A DNA stretch of 64,000 nt, from assembly GCA_963719285.1 (NCBI GenBank), contig CAVRBO010000004.1, positions 372,001 through 436,000 of the forward strand, in the 5' to 3' direction. Numbering within the stretch: the first letter of the stretch is position 1; every line of letters starts with the position of its first letter. Source of the DNA: C-114 sp963719285 (lineage in GTDB: Bacteria; Chloroflexota; Limnocylindria; Limnocylindrales; CSP1-4). Of the stretch, positions 18,772 to 28,678 are shown piece after piece. The notes under the pieces are model-generated. The model was not told the DNA's origin and ran no database searches. It saw nothing but the letters and a program-made list of their open reading frames with translations. A program made the position numbers and the translations under genes.

Positions 18772-19160
18772 CTAGAAGAGGCTCGGGAAGCGACCGTGGA
18801 AGCTCGGGCGGAGGCTCAGCGGCGTCCCGTCGTCGATGGCGGTCAGCAAGTCCTTCGTCGTGGCGATCCCGTAGCTGTGGGCAGTCACGTAGCCGCGGAT
18901 GGCACGCCAGAAGGCCGCGGTCCCCATCCGCTTGCTTCGAGGTCATCTACGTCCAGGGCTCGACCTACCTCGACGCCCTGCGCAGTAGCACGCCCGCGAG
19001 TAGCCGTGGATGGACCGGTCCAGACGGGCGGTGGAGGATCGGCTCGCCCTCGGATGCCCGTGATGTAGCGCGCCAGCTCGTCCGCCATCGCCTCGTCGGC
19101 GAAGGGCTTGCGGGCCAGATCGTTGCCCACGATCCCGTAGAACCACCCGGTGGATCCCAT
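18772..19160 (-). pseudogene. Remnant of an M1-family aminopeptidase
   Basis: Only the C-terminal third of an M1 (gluzincin) peptidase is visible. It starts around WFYGIVGNDLARKPFADEA, passes through RLDRSIHGYSRACY and ends GTAAFWRAIRGYV...FPSLF at the TAG. The HExxH zinc site expected just before WFYG is absent, there is a one-base frameshift between ARYITG and SRSSTARLD, and 52 bp are inverted (18933-18984). No N-terminal half is present upstream. It is therefore a decayed gene, unless some of the damage is assembly error. Confidence 0.75.
18933..18984. other. 52-bp micro-inversion inside the M1 remnant
   Basis: Read on the plus strand this piece encodes CFEVIYVQGSTYLDALR, a typical M1 motif, although the flanking gene is on the minus strand. 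Reversing exactly these 52 bases joins GYSRACY to it and then to KRMGTAAFWRA in one uninterrupted frame. The ends share only TGC/GCA as inverted repeat. Confidence 0.8.
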
Positions 19161-19446
19161 GGACCGCGCGACGCCGCGCCCGAACATCGTCGAGAGCAGG
19201 ACGATCCATGAGAGAACACCCGACCCGATCCGGCCGCTCACATGTCCTTCGGACCCCGTATGCACCGACCGATCCTGACGCACCAAGGCACAACCGGGCG
19301 ATTGCATCTACCCTCTCCAGCGAGGGGCCCTCGAACGCAGGGCGGAGGCGCGGGATGGCCGGCCACAGGGATCGCCGGTCGAGGATGGCGTGCGCCCCAG
19401 CCAGCCGACGACCCAGCACGGACTGGGACGATCAGTCGAGGGACCG

Positions 19447-20664
19447 ATGACCGCTACCCGCCGCCGCGTATCCAACCAGGCGCATCGGCGCCGCTCGGGA
19501 CCCACCCCGCCGCAGCTCCGCGCCGTCGGCGGCGCCCTGCTGGTGACGGCCATCGCGCTGGCGGCGCTGGTCGCGTCCCTCGGCAACGGCAGCCAGGCGC
19601 CCGGAGCGGCGGGATCGCCGCCGGGCTCAGGCAGGATCGCCGACCGGGCGGATGGCGGCCCGGATCGATCGCCGACCGAGGCAGCGTCGTCGACCGGGCC
19701 CTCGACCGTCGACGGCTCCTCGCCCCCGGCCGCCACGCCACTCCCGACCGGGTCGGGCCTGGCCGGTCGGTTCGGGCTGGGTCTCCTCATCGCCGACCGG
19801 GGAAACGGGCGACTCCTCATCGTCAACGACGCCCACAAGATCCTCTGGCGGTTTCCGACCAAGGGCAGCCTGCCGCCCGGCCAGCAGTTCCGTGCCGACG
19901 ATGCGTTCCTCGCCCCGGATGGCCGCACGATCGTCGCGAACGACGAATTCCACCAGGTGATCGACCGGATCGACATCGTCAGTCGCAAGATCGTCTGGCA
20001 ATACGGCAACTACAACCAGCTCGGCTCGGCCACCGGCGCCCTGCACACGCCCGACGACGCCTATCCGCTCGCCAATGGCGACATCACGGTTGCGGACATC
20101 CGGAACTGCCGGGTGCTGGAGATCAACGTGACCAAGCGGATCGTCCATCGATGGGGCCACACGCTGTCGTGCGGGCACAATCCGCCGTCGACCTACAACA
20201 ACCCGAACGGCGACACGCCGACTCCCGACGGCGGGGTCCTGATCACCGAGATCGGCGGCTCGCGGGTCGTCCGGCTCGACGCCCAGGGCCGGGTCATGTT
20301 CGACATCCACGTGCCCGTCGTCTATCCGTCCGATGCCCAACTCGACCCGCGCGGGAATGTCATCGTCGTCGACTACAGCACTGCGGGCGCGCTCCTCCGC
20401 GTCAGTCCCCGCGGCAAGGTCCTGTGGCGCTACAAGCCTGTAGATGCGAGCGCCGGGCTCGATCACCCGAGCCTTGCGATACCCCTCGCCGATGGCACGA
20501 TCGCCGTCAACGATGACTTCCACCATCGCGTCGTGATCATCGACCCGGCGACGGATCGCATCGTCTGGCAGTACGGCCGCACCGCGATCCCCGGTCGGGC
20601 GGCCGGCTACCTGAACACGCCGGACGGGATGGACCTCGTCCCGGTCGGGACGCTGCTCCGCTAG
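19447..20664 (+). CDS. Membrane-anchored or secreted beta-propeller protein
   Basis: 405 aa. An N-terminal basic region and one hydrophobic segment (about residues 25-45) act as signal or anchor, followed by a Pro/Ser/Thr/Ala-rich stretch to about residue 95. The rest is a beta-propeller built of repeats such as LLIADRGNGRLLIVND..ILWRFP, IVANDEFHQVIDRID..IVWQYG and IAVNDDFHHRVVIIDP..IVWQYG, in the style of PQQ/NHL-like arylsulfotransferase propellers. No enzyme signature is certain. GAGGGA four bases upstream supports this ATG. It converges with the LuxR-VOC gene. Confidence 0.8.
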   Translation: MTATRRRVSNQAHRRRSGPTPPQLRAVGGALLVTAIALAALVASLGNGSQAPGAAGSPPGSGRIADRADGGPDRSPTEAASSTGPSTVDGSSPPAATPLPTGSGLAGRFGLGLLIADRGNGRLLIVNDAHKILWRFPTKGSLPPGQQFRADDAFLAPDGRTIVANDEFHQVIDRIDIVSRKIVWQYGNYNQLGSATGALHTPDDAYPLANGDITVADIRNCRVLEINVTKRIVHRWGHTLSCGHNPPSTYNNPNGDTPTPDGGVLITEIGGSRVVRLDAQGRVMFDIHVPVVYPSDAQLDPRGNVIVVDYSTAGALLRVSPRGKVLWRYKPVDASAGLDHPSLAIPLADGTIAVNDDFHHRVVIIDPATDRIVWQYGRTAIPGRAAGYLNTPDGMDLVPVGTLLR

Positions 20665-20689
20665 AGGATGCTCGAGGGACGACGAGGGA

Positions 20690-21394
20690 TCAGGCCGGCG
20701 GGTGGACGCGCGACATGAGGGCCAGCATGTTCCGGTCCGGATCCTCGAAGAACGCCATCCACTCTTCGTCGCCGGTCGCCTCGTCGCGATGGATCAGATG
20801 CGGCTGGCCAACGAACGTGACGCCCGACACGACGAGTGCCCTCACGGTCGCGTCGATGTCGTCGACGCGGAAGTAGAGGACGGAGCTGGGCTTCCAGTCC
20901 GCATCCGGGACGCAGTGGACGTACAGGCGGACGCCGCCCATGTCGAAGAACGCCAGTGAGCCGAACGTGAAGACGTGGGGCAGGCCGAGCGTGTCGCGGT
21001 AGAACTCCTCGGTGCGGGTGACATCGCGCGCCCATAGCGAGACCTGACCGAGGCGCCCGAGCGGGCCGGGCGTGGCTCCCGTGGGGGCCGGGGCGGTGCC
21101 GGCGGCGCCGGTCGATGTGGGCATCGGTGGACTCCTTCGTGCGATCGGACTGTCGACGGGGTAGCCCGGCCACTGGCGCAACGCCTCGATGCCGGTCACC
21201 CCGAGCTTCGATCCGATATTGGAGATGTGGTACTTGATCGCGTTGTCGGACGTGCCCATCCGCTCGCCGATCTCGTTACGGCGAAGGCCATGGCGGATCC
21301 ACTGGAGGACTCGCCATTCGGCCGGCGTGAGGACATCCGGATGGGCGGGTCGGCCGCGGGGCCGGCGCGGTCGGCGGGGAAGCTGCGAGCTCAC
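20690..21394 (-). CDS. LuxR-type HTH fused to a VOC (glyoxalase-like) domain
   Basis: 234 aa. Residues about 20-75 form a LuxR/GerE helix-turn-helix (LTPAEWRVLQWIRHGL, NEIGERMGTSDNAIKYHISN). After a Pro/Thr/Gly linker, residues about 112-232 are a VOC domain (VSLWARDVTRTEEFYRDTLG ... FFEDPDRNMLALMSR). A DNA-binding domain joined to a small-molecule-binding fold suggests a one-component regulator, or a metal-dependent enzyme with a regulatory head; neither is proven. The GTG start is 6 nt after TAGGCT, so the message is probably leaderless. Confidence 0.82.
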   Translation of the reverse strand: MSSQLPRRPRRPRGRPAHPDVLTPAEWRVLQWIRHGLRRNEIGERMGTSDNAIKYHISNIGSKLGVTGIEALRQWPGYPVDSPIARRSPPMPTSTGAAGTAPAPTGATPGPLGRLGQVSLWARDVTRTEEFYRDTLGLPHVFTFGSLAFFDMGGVRLYVHCVPDADWKPSSVLYFRVDDIDATVRALVVSGVTFVGQPHLIHRDEATGDEEWMAFFEDPDRNMLALMSRVHPPA

Positions 21395-21400
21395 CGGGAG

Positions 21401-21406
21401 AGCCTA
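21401..21406 (-). promoter_or_regulatory. -10 box TAGGCT of the leaderless LuxR-VOC gene
   Basis: Minus strand TAGGCT, then six bases, then the GTG start codon at 21394; no ribosome-binding site. Confidence 0.5.
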
Positions 21407-21653
21407 CGCGCTGGTGGCTCGATTTTCCCTACCCGCGCCGGTGCCAGGGTCGCGTCACGGATCCCCACCGTCGAGTCGCCGAGTGACCGGTGTGGATGAT
21501 CACAGGCGTCCCGAGCTCCACATCGCGCTCGACTGACTCGGCCGCAGCGCCGTCTCCTTGCCCACCAGTCAGTCCGTGACTATCCGGTGCCAACGTGGCG
21601 CGGGCGGCAGGGCGCGGGCGGCACCGGAGACGTCCGTGGCCGCGACGACCGGC

Positions 21654-23704
<2,051 letters not shown>

Positions 23705-23708
<4 letters not shown>

Positions 23709-25450
23709 GCGACAGCCTCGGCTTCGGAGAGCTGGGAGTAGACGATCTCCCGGTAGGTCTCGTTCGCCTCGAGCAGCTCGGTATGCGTCCCGATGCCGAC
23801 GACCCGGCCCGCGTCCATGACCACGATCCGGTCGGCCTTCATGATCGTGCCCACCCGCTGGGCGACGATGATGAGGGTGGCCGCACCGACCTCCCTCGAG
23901 AGGGCGGCGCGCAGCCGCGCGTCGGTGCTGAAGTCGAGGGCCGAGAAGCTGTCGTCGAAGATGTAGATCTCGGCCTTCTTCACCAGCGCCCGGGCGATCG
24001 CGAGGCGCTGGCGCTGGCCGCCGGACACGTTCGTGCCGCCCTGCGTGATCGGCGCCTCGAGGCCGCCCTCCATCTCGGCGACGAAATCGCGGGCCTGGGC
24101 GATCTCGAGGGCATGCCACAGCTCGTCGTCCGTCGCGGCCTGGTCGCCGAAGCGCAGGTTGCTGGCGACCGTGCCGCTGAACAGGAACGCCTTCTGGGGG
24201 ACGACCCCCTGCACGCGCCAAAGGTCCGACCGATCGAGCTCGCGCACGTCGACGCCGTCGACGAGGACCGCGCCGCCGGTCGCGTCGTAGAAGCGCGGGA
24301 TGAGGTTCACGAGGGTCGACTTGCCGCTGCCCGTGCTGCCGACGATGGCGGTCGTCTCCCCGGGCCGGGCGACGAACGAGATGGCGTGGAGGACGGGACT
24401 CTCCGCGCCCGGGTACCCGAACTCGACGTCCCGGAACTCGACCGTCCCGCGCCGGGTGTCCTCGGGGAGTGCCTTGGGCTGCTCCGGATCGTGGACCGAG
24501 ATGTCCATCTCGAGCACTTCCTGGATCCGGCCGGCCGACACCGCCGCTCGCGGCACGAACACGAACATGATCACCGCCATGAGCACCGCGAACAGGATCT
24601 GCATGAGGTACTGGAGGAACGCGGTGAGGTTGCCGATGGGCATGGGATCGGTCGCGCTGTTGACCCGCATCGCCCCGAACCACATGACCGCCACGAGCGA
24701 CAGGTTCAGGATCGCGGTCATCACCGGGATGGTCAGCGCGAACAGCCGGTTCACCGAGATCGCCGTGTCGAACAGGTCCTTGTTGGCCACCTCGAACCGC
24801 TCCTCCTCGTGGCCGGTCCGAACGAACGCGCGGATGACCCGGACGCCGGCGAGCGTCTCGCGGGTGACCTGGTTGATCCGATCGAGCTTGACCTGCATGG
24901 ACCGGAACAGCGGGATCGCCCGGCTCATCACGAGCCCGATCACGAGGCCCATGATCGGCAGGATCACGATGAGCAGGGCCGACAGGGGAACGTCCTGCCG
25001 GATGGCCATGATGATCCCGCCGACGGCCAGGATCGGGGCCGAGATGATGACCGTCAGGGCCAGGAAGACCAGCGTCTGGACCTGCTGGACGTCGTTCGTG
25101 TTGCGGGTGATAAGCGATGCCGCGCCGAAGTGGTTGATCTCGACCTGCGAGAACGCCTCGACCTTGCGGAAGATCGCGCTCCGGACGTCGCGCCCGAAGC
25201 CCATCGCCGACTTGGCGCCCCAATAGACCGCCAGGACCGACGCGATGCCCAGGACGACGGTCACCCCGAGCATGAACGCGCCCGTCCGGACGATGTAGTC
25301 GTTGTCGCCCTTGGCGATGCCGTTGTTGATGATGTCGGCGTTGAGGTCGGGCAGGTACAGGTTGGCGATGGCCTGGATGAGGAGGAGGCCGATCACCACC
25401 ACGAGCTGGGTCCGGTACGGCCGCAGGTAGGTGCGGAAGAGTCCGATCAT
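23705..25450 (-). CDS. ABC exporter half-transporter, degenerate-site subunit
   Basis: 581 aa starting MIGLFRTYLRPYRTQ. It has a six-helix exporter domain (to about residue 320) and a nucleotide-binding domain with Walker A GSTGSGKSTLVN and signature VSGGQRQRLAIARAL. Its Walker B reads IYIFDDSFSALD, with Asp in place of the catalytic Glu. The D-loop is intact, and the switch-His position is VAQRV, that is Gln. This marks the non-hydrolysing half of a heterodimeric exporter (as in TM287/288 or BmrCD). The ATG overlaps the marR stop (ATGA). Confidence 0.9.
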
Positions 25451-26010
25451 CGTTCGTCGTCCTGCGCGGCCGGGTCGGTCGCGCCCGATGCCGACGCCTC
25501 CTGATCGTGCAGGCGCATCCGGGCGGCGCCGAGGGCACGGAGCCCGAACAGGAAGCTGCCGAGCTCCTCGTCCGTCAGGCCGCTGAGGACCTTGCGAAGG
25601 CGCTGGTTGCGATGCTTCTCCATGACACTCGACACCTTGGCTCCGGCGGCCGTGATCTCGACCATGACGACCCGGCGATCGTCCTCTGCGTGGCGGCGTC
25701 GCACCACGTGGCGCTTCTCCATCCGGGTCACGATGCCGGTGGCGCTCGCGACGGAGACGCCCATCGTCTCCGCCAGCTTCGTCATGGACATCGGGCCGTT
25801 GGCCTCGAGGGCGGCCAGGACGCTCAGGTGGACGATGCTCAGGGTCTCGTGGGCCCAATTCTGGAACGTGGCCATGCGCAGGCGCGACTGCCACGAGGTC
25901 AGCTCGGCCAGGACGTCGTCGGCGAGCGGTCGGCGCGGCGCGCGCGTTCCGAGTGAAGCCGGCTCGCCGCCCGGTTCATTCGTCCGTGCGCCCCTGATAT
26001 TCATCGTCAC
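25447..26010 (-). CDS. MarR-family transcriptional regulator
   Basis: 187 aa with a winged helix at about residues 55-140: LSIVHLSVLAALEANGPMSM, KLAETMGVSVASATGIVTRM, and the wing VRRRHAEDDRRVVMVEIT. The N-terminal 40 residues are a charged extension. It heads a three-gene operon with both exporter subunits, the usual arrangement of a drug-responsive repressor and its target pump. The start is GTG 26010, 6 nt after the -10 box; the ATG two codons later is an alternative. Confidence 0.9.
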   Translation of the reverse strand: MTMNIRGARTNEPGGEPASLGTRAPRRPLADDVLAELTSWQSRLRMATFQNWAHETLSIVHLSVLAALEANGPMSMTKLAETMGVSVASATGIVTRMEKRHVVRRRHAEDDRRVVMVEITAAGAKVSSVMEKHRNQRLRKVLSGLTDEELGSFLFGLRALGAARMRLHDQEASASGATDPAAQDDER

Positions 26011-26018
26011 GTTGACAA
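26004..26018. promoter_or_regulatory. Candidate MarR operator
   Basis: Imperfect inverted repeat TCGTCA-cgt-TGACAA overlapping the transcription and translation start of marR. The position suits autorepression. Confidence 0.4.
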
Positions 26019-26045
26019 TCTACCCGACCTGTAACGGTCGCGCAA
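26017..26045 (-). promoter_or_regulatory. Promoter of the marR-ABC-ABC operon
   Basis: On the minus strand TTGCGC (26045-26040) and TAGATT (26022-26017) are spaced by 17 nt. The GTG start follows the -10 by 6 nt, so the message is leaderless. Confidence 0.7.
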
Positions 26046-26062
26046 GCGCCGCACGATGCATG

Positions 26063-26091
26063 GCAACGCGTGGTGGCGACGCAACGCGTGG
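26063..26091. repeat. Direct repeat GCAACGCGTGG
   Basis: Two perfect 11-bp copies (26063-26073 and 26081-26091), 18 bp apart centre to centre, each containing the ACGCGT palindrome. They lie upstream of the marR promoter and may be an additional regulator site. Confidence 0.4.
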
Positions 26092-26138
26092 CGACGTCGC
26101 GTCTCGAGCGCTCGTGCGCGGCGACGGCGGGTCGAGGG

Positions 26139-26492
26139 TCAGCCGGCCTCGGAGACCTGGCTGCGGCGGGCGGCCTCCTCGACGATCCAGAGGGCGTCCT
26201 GCCAGTCGCGCTCGGAGACGAAGAAGCTCGTGGCCCCGCGCTCGCGGTCGATGAGCAGGCTGCCCGACCCGTTGCGCAGCGGTCCGACCTGGATCCGGAG
26301 CGCGGGGCCGAGGGGCCAGTCGCGGACGCCGGTCCGCGGTCGGAAGGATCGCCCGTCGCGGATGATGATCAGGCGTCGCTCCGTGAGGACCAGCGAGCTG
26401 CCGATCGATGGCAGGGCGGCCACGACCGATTCGCCCTCGGCGAGAACCTCTCGCAGGGCTTCGGCCATCTCGAGCGTCATCCGACCGATCAT
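26139..26492 (-). CDS. Small PH-like-domain protein, uncharacterised
   Basis: 117 aa. A short N-terminal helix is followed by a beta-rich region resembling bacterial PH domains (LVLTERRLIIIRDGRSFRPR, GSLLIDRERGATSFFV) and a terminal amphipathic helix (WQDALWIVEEAARRSQ). No catalytic residues are evident. The ATG at 26492 lies 6 nt after TATGAT, so the longer upstream frame is probably not translated. It lies upstream of marR on the same strand but is separated from it by 128 bp. Confidence 0.65.
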   Translation of the reverse strand: MIGRMTLEMAEALREVLAEGESVVAALPSIGSSLVLTERRLIIIRDGRSFRPRTGVRDWPLGPALRIQVGPLRNGSGSLLIDRERGATSFFVSERDWQDALWIVEEAARRSQVSEAG

Positions 26493-26498
26493 GCCCGC

Positions 26499-26504
26499 AT
26501 CATA
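26499..26504 (-). promoter_or_regulatory. -10 box TATGAT of a leaderless gene
   Basis: Minus-strand TATGAT followed by six bases and the ATG at 26492. Confidence 0.55.
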
Positions 26505-26562
26505 GCGGGTGAGAGCAATAAATAGTGGACACGATTGCACCGCTTCATGCAGCCGATGGGGC

Positions 26563-26592
26563 TTGCGTTGCATACCTTCCATCCGTTAGCCT
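26563..26592 (+). promoter_or_regulatory. Promoter of the dap operon leader
   Basis: TTGCGT (26563-26568) and TAGCCT (26587-26592) are 18 nt apart. An ATG begins 6 nt after the -10 box. Confidence 0.55.
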
Positions 26593-26598
26593 CTCGGC

Positions 26599-26676
26599 AT
26601 GCGCTGGTTCCAGACCGCCGAGGACAAGCAGAAGCTCGAGCGGCCCTGCCGGGAGGCACGGGCCCTGGGGCTCTGA
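26599..26676 (+). CDS. Possible 25-residue leader peptide of the dap operon
   Basis: This ORF starts 6 nt after TAGCCT, matching the leaderless pattern of nearby genes, and ends TGA at 26676. The peptide is MRWFQTAEDKQKLERP followed by nine residues, with two Lys codons at 10 and 12. It precedes a stem-loop and a strong terminator before dapB, so it could act in attenuation. It may equally be chance within a structured RNA leader. Confidence 0.35.
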   Translation: MRWFQTAEDKQKLERPCREARALGL

Positions 26677-26701
26677 CGGCGCGCACTGACGACGACCGAG
26701 G

Positions 26702-26720
26702 GCCTCCAGGGAACGGAGGC
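26702..26720 (+). other. Stem-loop in the dap leader
   Basis: GCCTCC-agggaac-GGAGGC, a 6-bp perfect stem between the small ORF and the terminator. It is a candidate for the switching hairpin of an attenuator. Confidence 0.45.
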
Positions 26721-26727
26721 TCCAGGG

Positions 26728-26760
26728 GCCGCGGACACCGAGTGGTGACCGCGGCTTTTT
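26728..26760 (+). terminator. Intrinsic terminator / attenuator before dapB
   Basis: GCCGCGG pairs with CCGCGGC, continued inside by CACC/GGTG around a GAGT loop, and is followed directly by TTTTT. It is the only strong U-tract terminator seen in the window, and lies between the promoter and dapB, so transcripts must read through it to express the lysine genes. Confidence 0.8.
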
Positions 26761-26816
26761 GATTCGCCCGTCGGGCGAGCCTCCGAAACCAGGGGACCCT
26801 CCGGATGGAGGACTTC

Positions 26817-27632
26817 ATGAACGCGATCATCCTGGGCGACGGAGGCTTCGGCCGAGCGATCGCTGCCGCCCTGATCGGCCGTGGCGAGCCCGATCCGCGC
26901 GTGCTCGGTCGCCCGGCCGACGGCCGGCACGGACCGGCCGACCTCGCCGGCTGGGCGCGCCCGGATGCCGCGGTCGTGTTCGACGCCTCGCGCGGTGACG
27001 CGGTCATGGACAACGTCGCGGCGGCGCTCGCCGCCGGCTGCCGCCGGTTCGTCATCGGCACGACCGCCTGGGACGACGCGCGCCCGGCCGTGGACGCCGA
27101 ACTCCGGGCGCATCGGGCGGCAGCCGTCGCGGCATCGAACCTGAGCCTGGGCGTCGCCCTCTTCGGCCGGCTCGTGGATCGAGCGGTCGAGCTCTACGGC
27201 CAGGTCGAGGCATTCGATCCATACATCGTCGAATGGCACCGGCGGACCAAAGCCGACCGGCCATCGGGCACCGCGAGGGAGCTCTCGCGCCGCATCATCG
27301 CGGCGCACCCCAGGAAGACGCGCCTCTCCGACCCGGGGCGCGACGGTCCGCCCGGATCGGATGAGCTCGACGTCGCGGTCGTCCGCGCCGGGGGCAACCC
27401 GGGCTCGCACCTGGTCGGCTTCGATTCGGCCGGTGAGTCCGTGGAGCTGCGGATCGTCGCCCGCGACCGGTCGGCCTATGCAGTCGGGGCGCTGGCCGCC
27501 GCCGACTGGCTGACCGCCACGCCACGCCGGCCCGGACTCCACGGCTTCGACGAGGTCGTGGACGACCTCCTCGACGGCGATCGCACCCGACAGCCGGGAG
27601 ACCACCCCACCCTCGTCGCCCTCCACAGCTGA
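26817..27632 (+). CDS. dapB: 4-hydroxy-tetrahydrodipicolinate reductase
   Basis: 271 aa. N-terminal Rossmann motif LGDGGFGRAIA, VVFDASRG, the catalytic region IVEWHRRTKADRPSGTA (active-site His and Lys), and the C-terminal DRSAYAVGALAAADWL. It reduces the DapA product toward tetrahydrodipicolinate in lysine/DAP synthesis. The start at 26817 is chosen because GGAGGA lies 4 nt upstream; ATG 26805 would place this site inside the gene. First gene of dapB-dapA-dapD-lysA, downstream of a terminator-like attenuator. Confidence 0.92.
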   Translation: MNAIILGDGGFGRAIAAALIGRGEPDPRVLGRPADGRHGPADLAGWARPDAAVVFDASRGDAVMDNVAAALAAGCRRFVIGTTAWDDARPAVDAELRAHRAAAVAASNLSLGVALFGRLVDRAVELYGQVEAFDPYIVEWHRRTKADRPSGTARELSRRIIAAHPRKTRLSDPGRDGPPGSDELDVAVVRAGGNPGSHLVGFDSAGESVELRIVARDRSAYAVGALAAADWLTATPRRPGLHGFDEVVDDLLDGDRTRQPGDHPTLVALHS

Positions 27633-27678
27633 CCGATCCACCCACTCATCTCGACGAACTTCCGAAGGAGAACCAGCC

Positions 27679-28678
27679 ATGGCTCGCATCGATCGGAGCA
27701 CCGGCTCCACCCGCCCCGCCCTGCGTGGTGTCTTCACTGCCCTCGTCACCCCGTTCGCCGAGGACGGCTCGATCGACGACGCGGCCCTTCGCCAGCTCGT
27801 GCGCTGGCAGGTGCTCACCGGCATCGACGGGCTCGTCCCCGTCGGGACGACCGGCGAATCGCCGACCCTCACCCACGGCCGAGCGCGATCGCGTGATCGC
27901 GCTCACGGTGGAGACCGTCGCCGAACGCCCGTCGCGCTCGCGCGTCACGGTCCTGGCCGGCACCGGCACGAACGACACCGCGGCGACCGTCGCCGCCACC
28001 CGTCGGGCGGCCGGACTCGGCGCCGACGCCGCGCTCGTCGTGGCGCCGTACTACAACCGCCCCGACCAGCGGATGCTCGAGGCGCACTACCGGGCGGTCG
28101 CCGATGACGGCGGGCTGCCGATCGTCGTCTACAACGTCCCGTCGCGGACGGGCACGAACGTCGAGCCGGCCACACTGCTGCGGCTGGCGGAGCACCCACG
28201 GATCGTGGGCGTGAAGGAGGCGTCCGGGAACCTCGACCAGATCGCCTGGATCTGCCGGGAACGGCCGCGCGACTTCGCCTGCCTGGCCGGCGACGACGCG
28301 TGGACACTGGCGGTCATGGCGATGGGTGGCGACGGCGTCGTGTCGGTCGCGTCCAACGAGATCCCCGGCGACATGGTCGCGCTGTGCACGGCCGCCCGAG
28401 CGGGCGATCTCGACGGGGCGCGCCGGATCCACGAACGCTGGCTGCCCCTCTTCCGGGCGAACTTCGCCGGCGGACCGAACCCGGTGCCGGTCAAGGCCGC
28501 GCTCGCGCTGATGGGCCTCGTCGCCGACGTGGTCCGAGCGCCGCTGCTGTCGCTGGACGATGCCGCACGGGCGAACCTGGCGACCGTGCTTCGGCAGACC
28601 GGCCTGCTCGACCCGTCCGGCGGCCGGATGGCCCGACCGCTCGAGACCGCGGCCCTCGGCCAGGAGGCGGTGGCATGA
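27679..28678 (+). CDS. dapA: 4-hydroxy-tetrahydrodipicolinate synthase, frameshifted
   Basis: The frame starting at ATG 27679 (AAGGAG upstream) gives ALVTPFAEDGSIDD and the active-site motif GTTGESPTLT. Homology then continues one frame over with AERDRVIALTVE, YYNRPDQ, YNVPSRTG, the Schiff-base lysine in GVKEASGN, and ALMGLVADVVRAP. Removing one C from CCC at 27872-27874 restores a single open frame of about 333 codons. Since lysine synthesis is expected to be needed and all downstream motifs are intact, a sequencing error is most likely, with true inactivation second. The stop overlaps the dapD start. Confidence 0.88.

Noticed and set aside
18933..18984. Phase-variable invertible switch
   Set aside because: The ends share only 3 bp of inverted repeat, no recombinase gene is near, and the surrounding M1 gene is already broken.
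26599..26790. Canonical T-box riboswitch as a firm call
   Set aside because: GTGGTGACCGCGG resembles a T-box, but here it forms the 3' arm of the terminator rather than the 5' arm, the GNTG and specifier elements are unclear, and no lysine specifier could be placed. Kept only as a hypothesis.
27872..27876. Programmed ribosomal frameshift in dapA
   Set aside because: CCC-A is not a recognised slippery context, no stimulatory structure is evident, and dapA is not known to use frameshifting; error or mutation is simpler.
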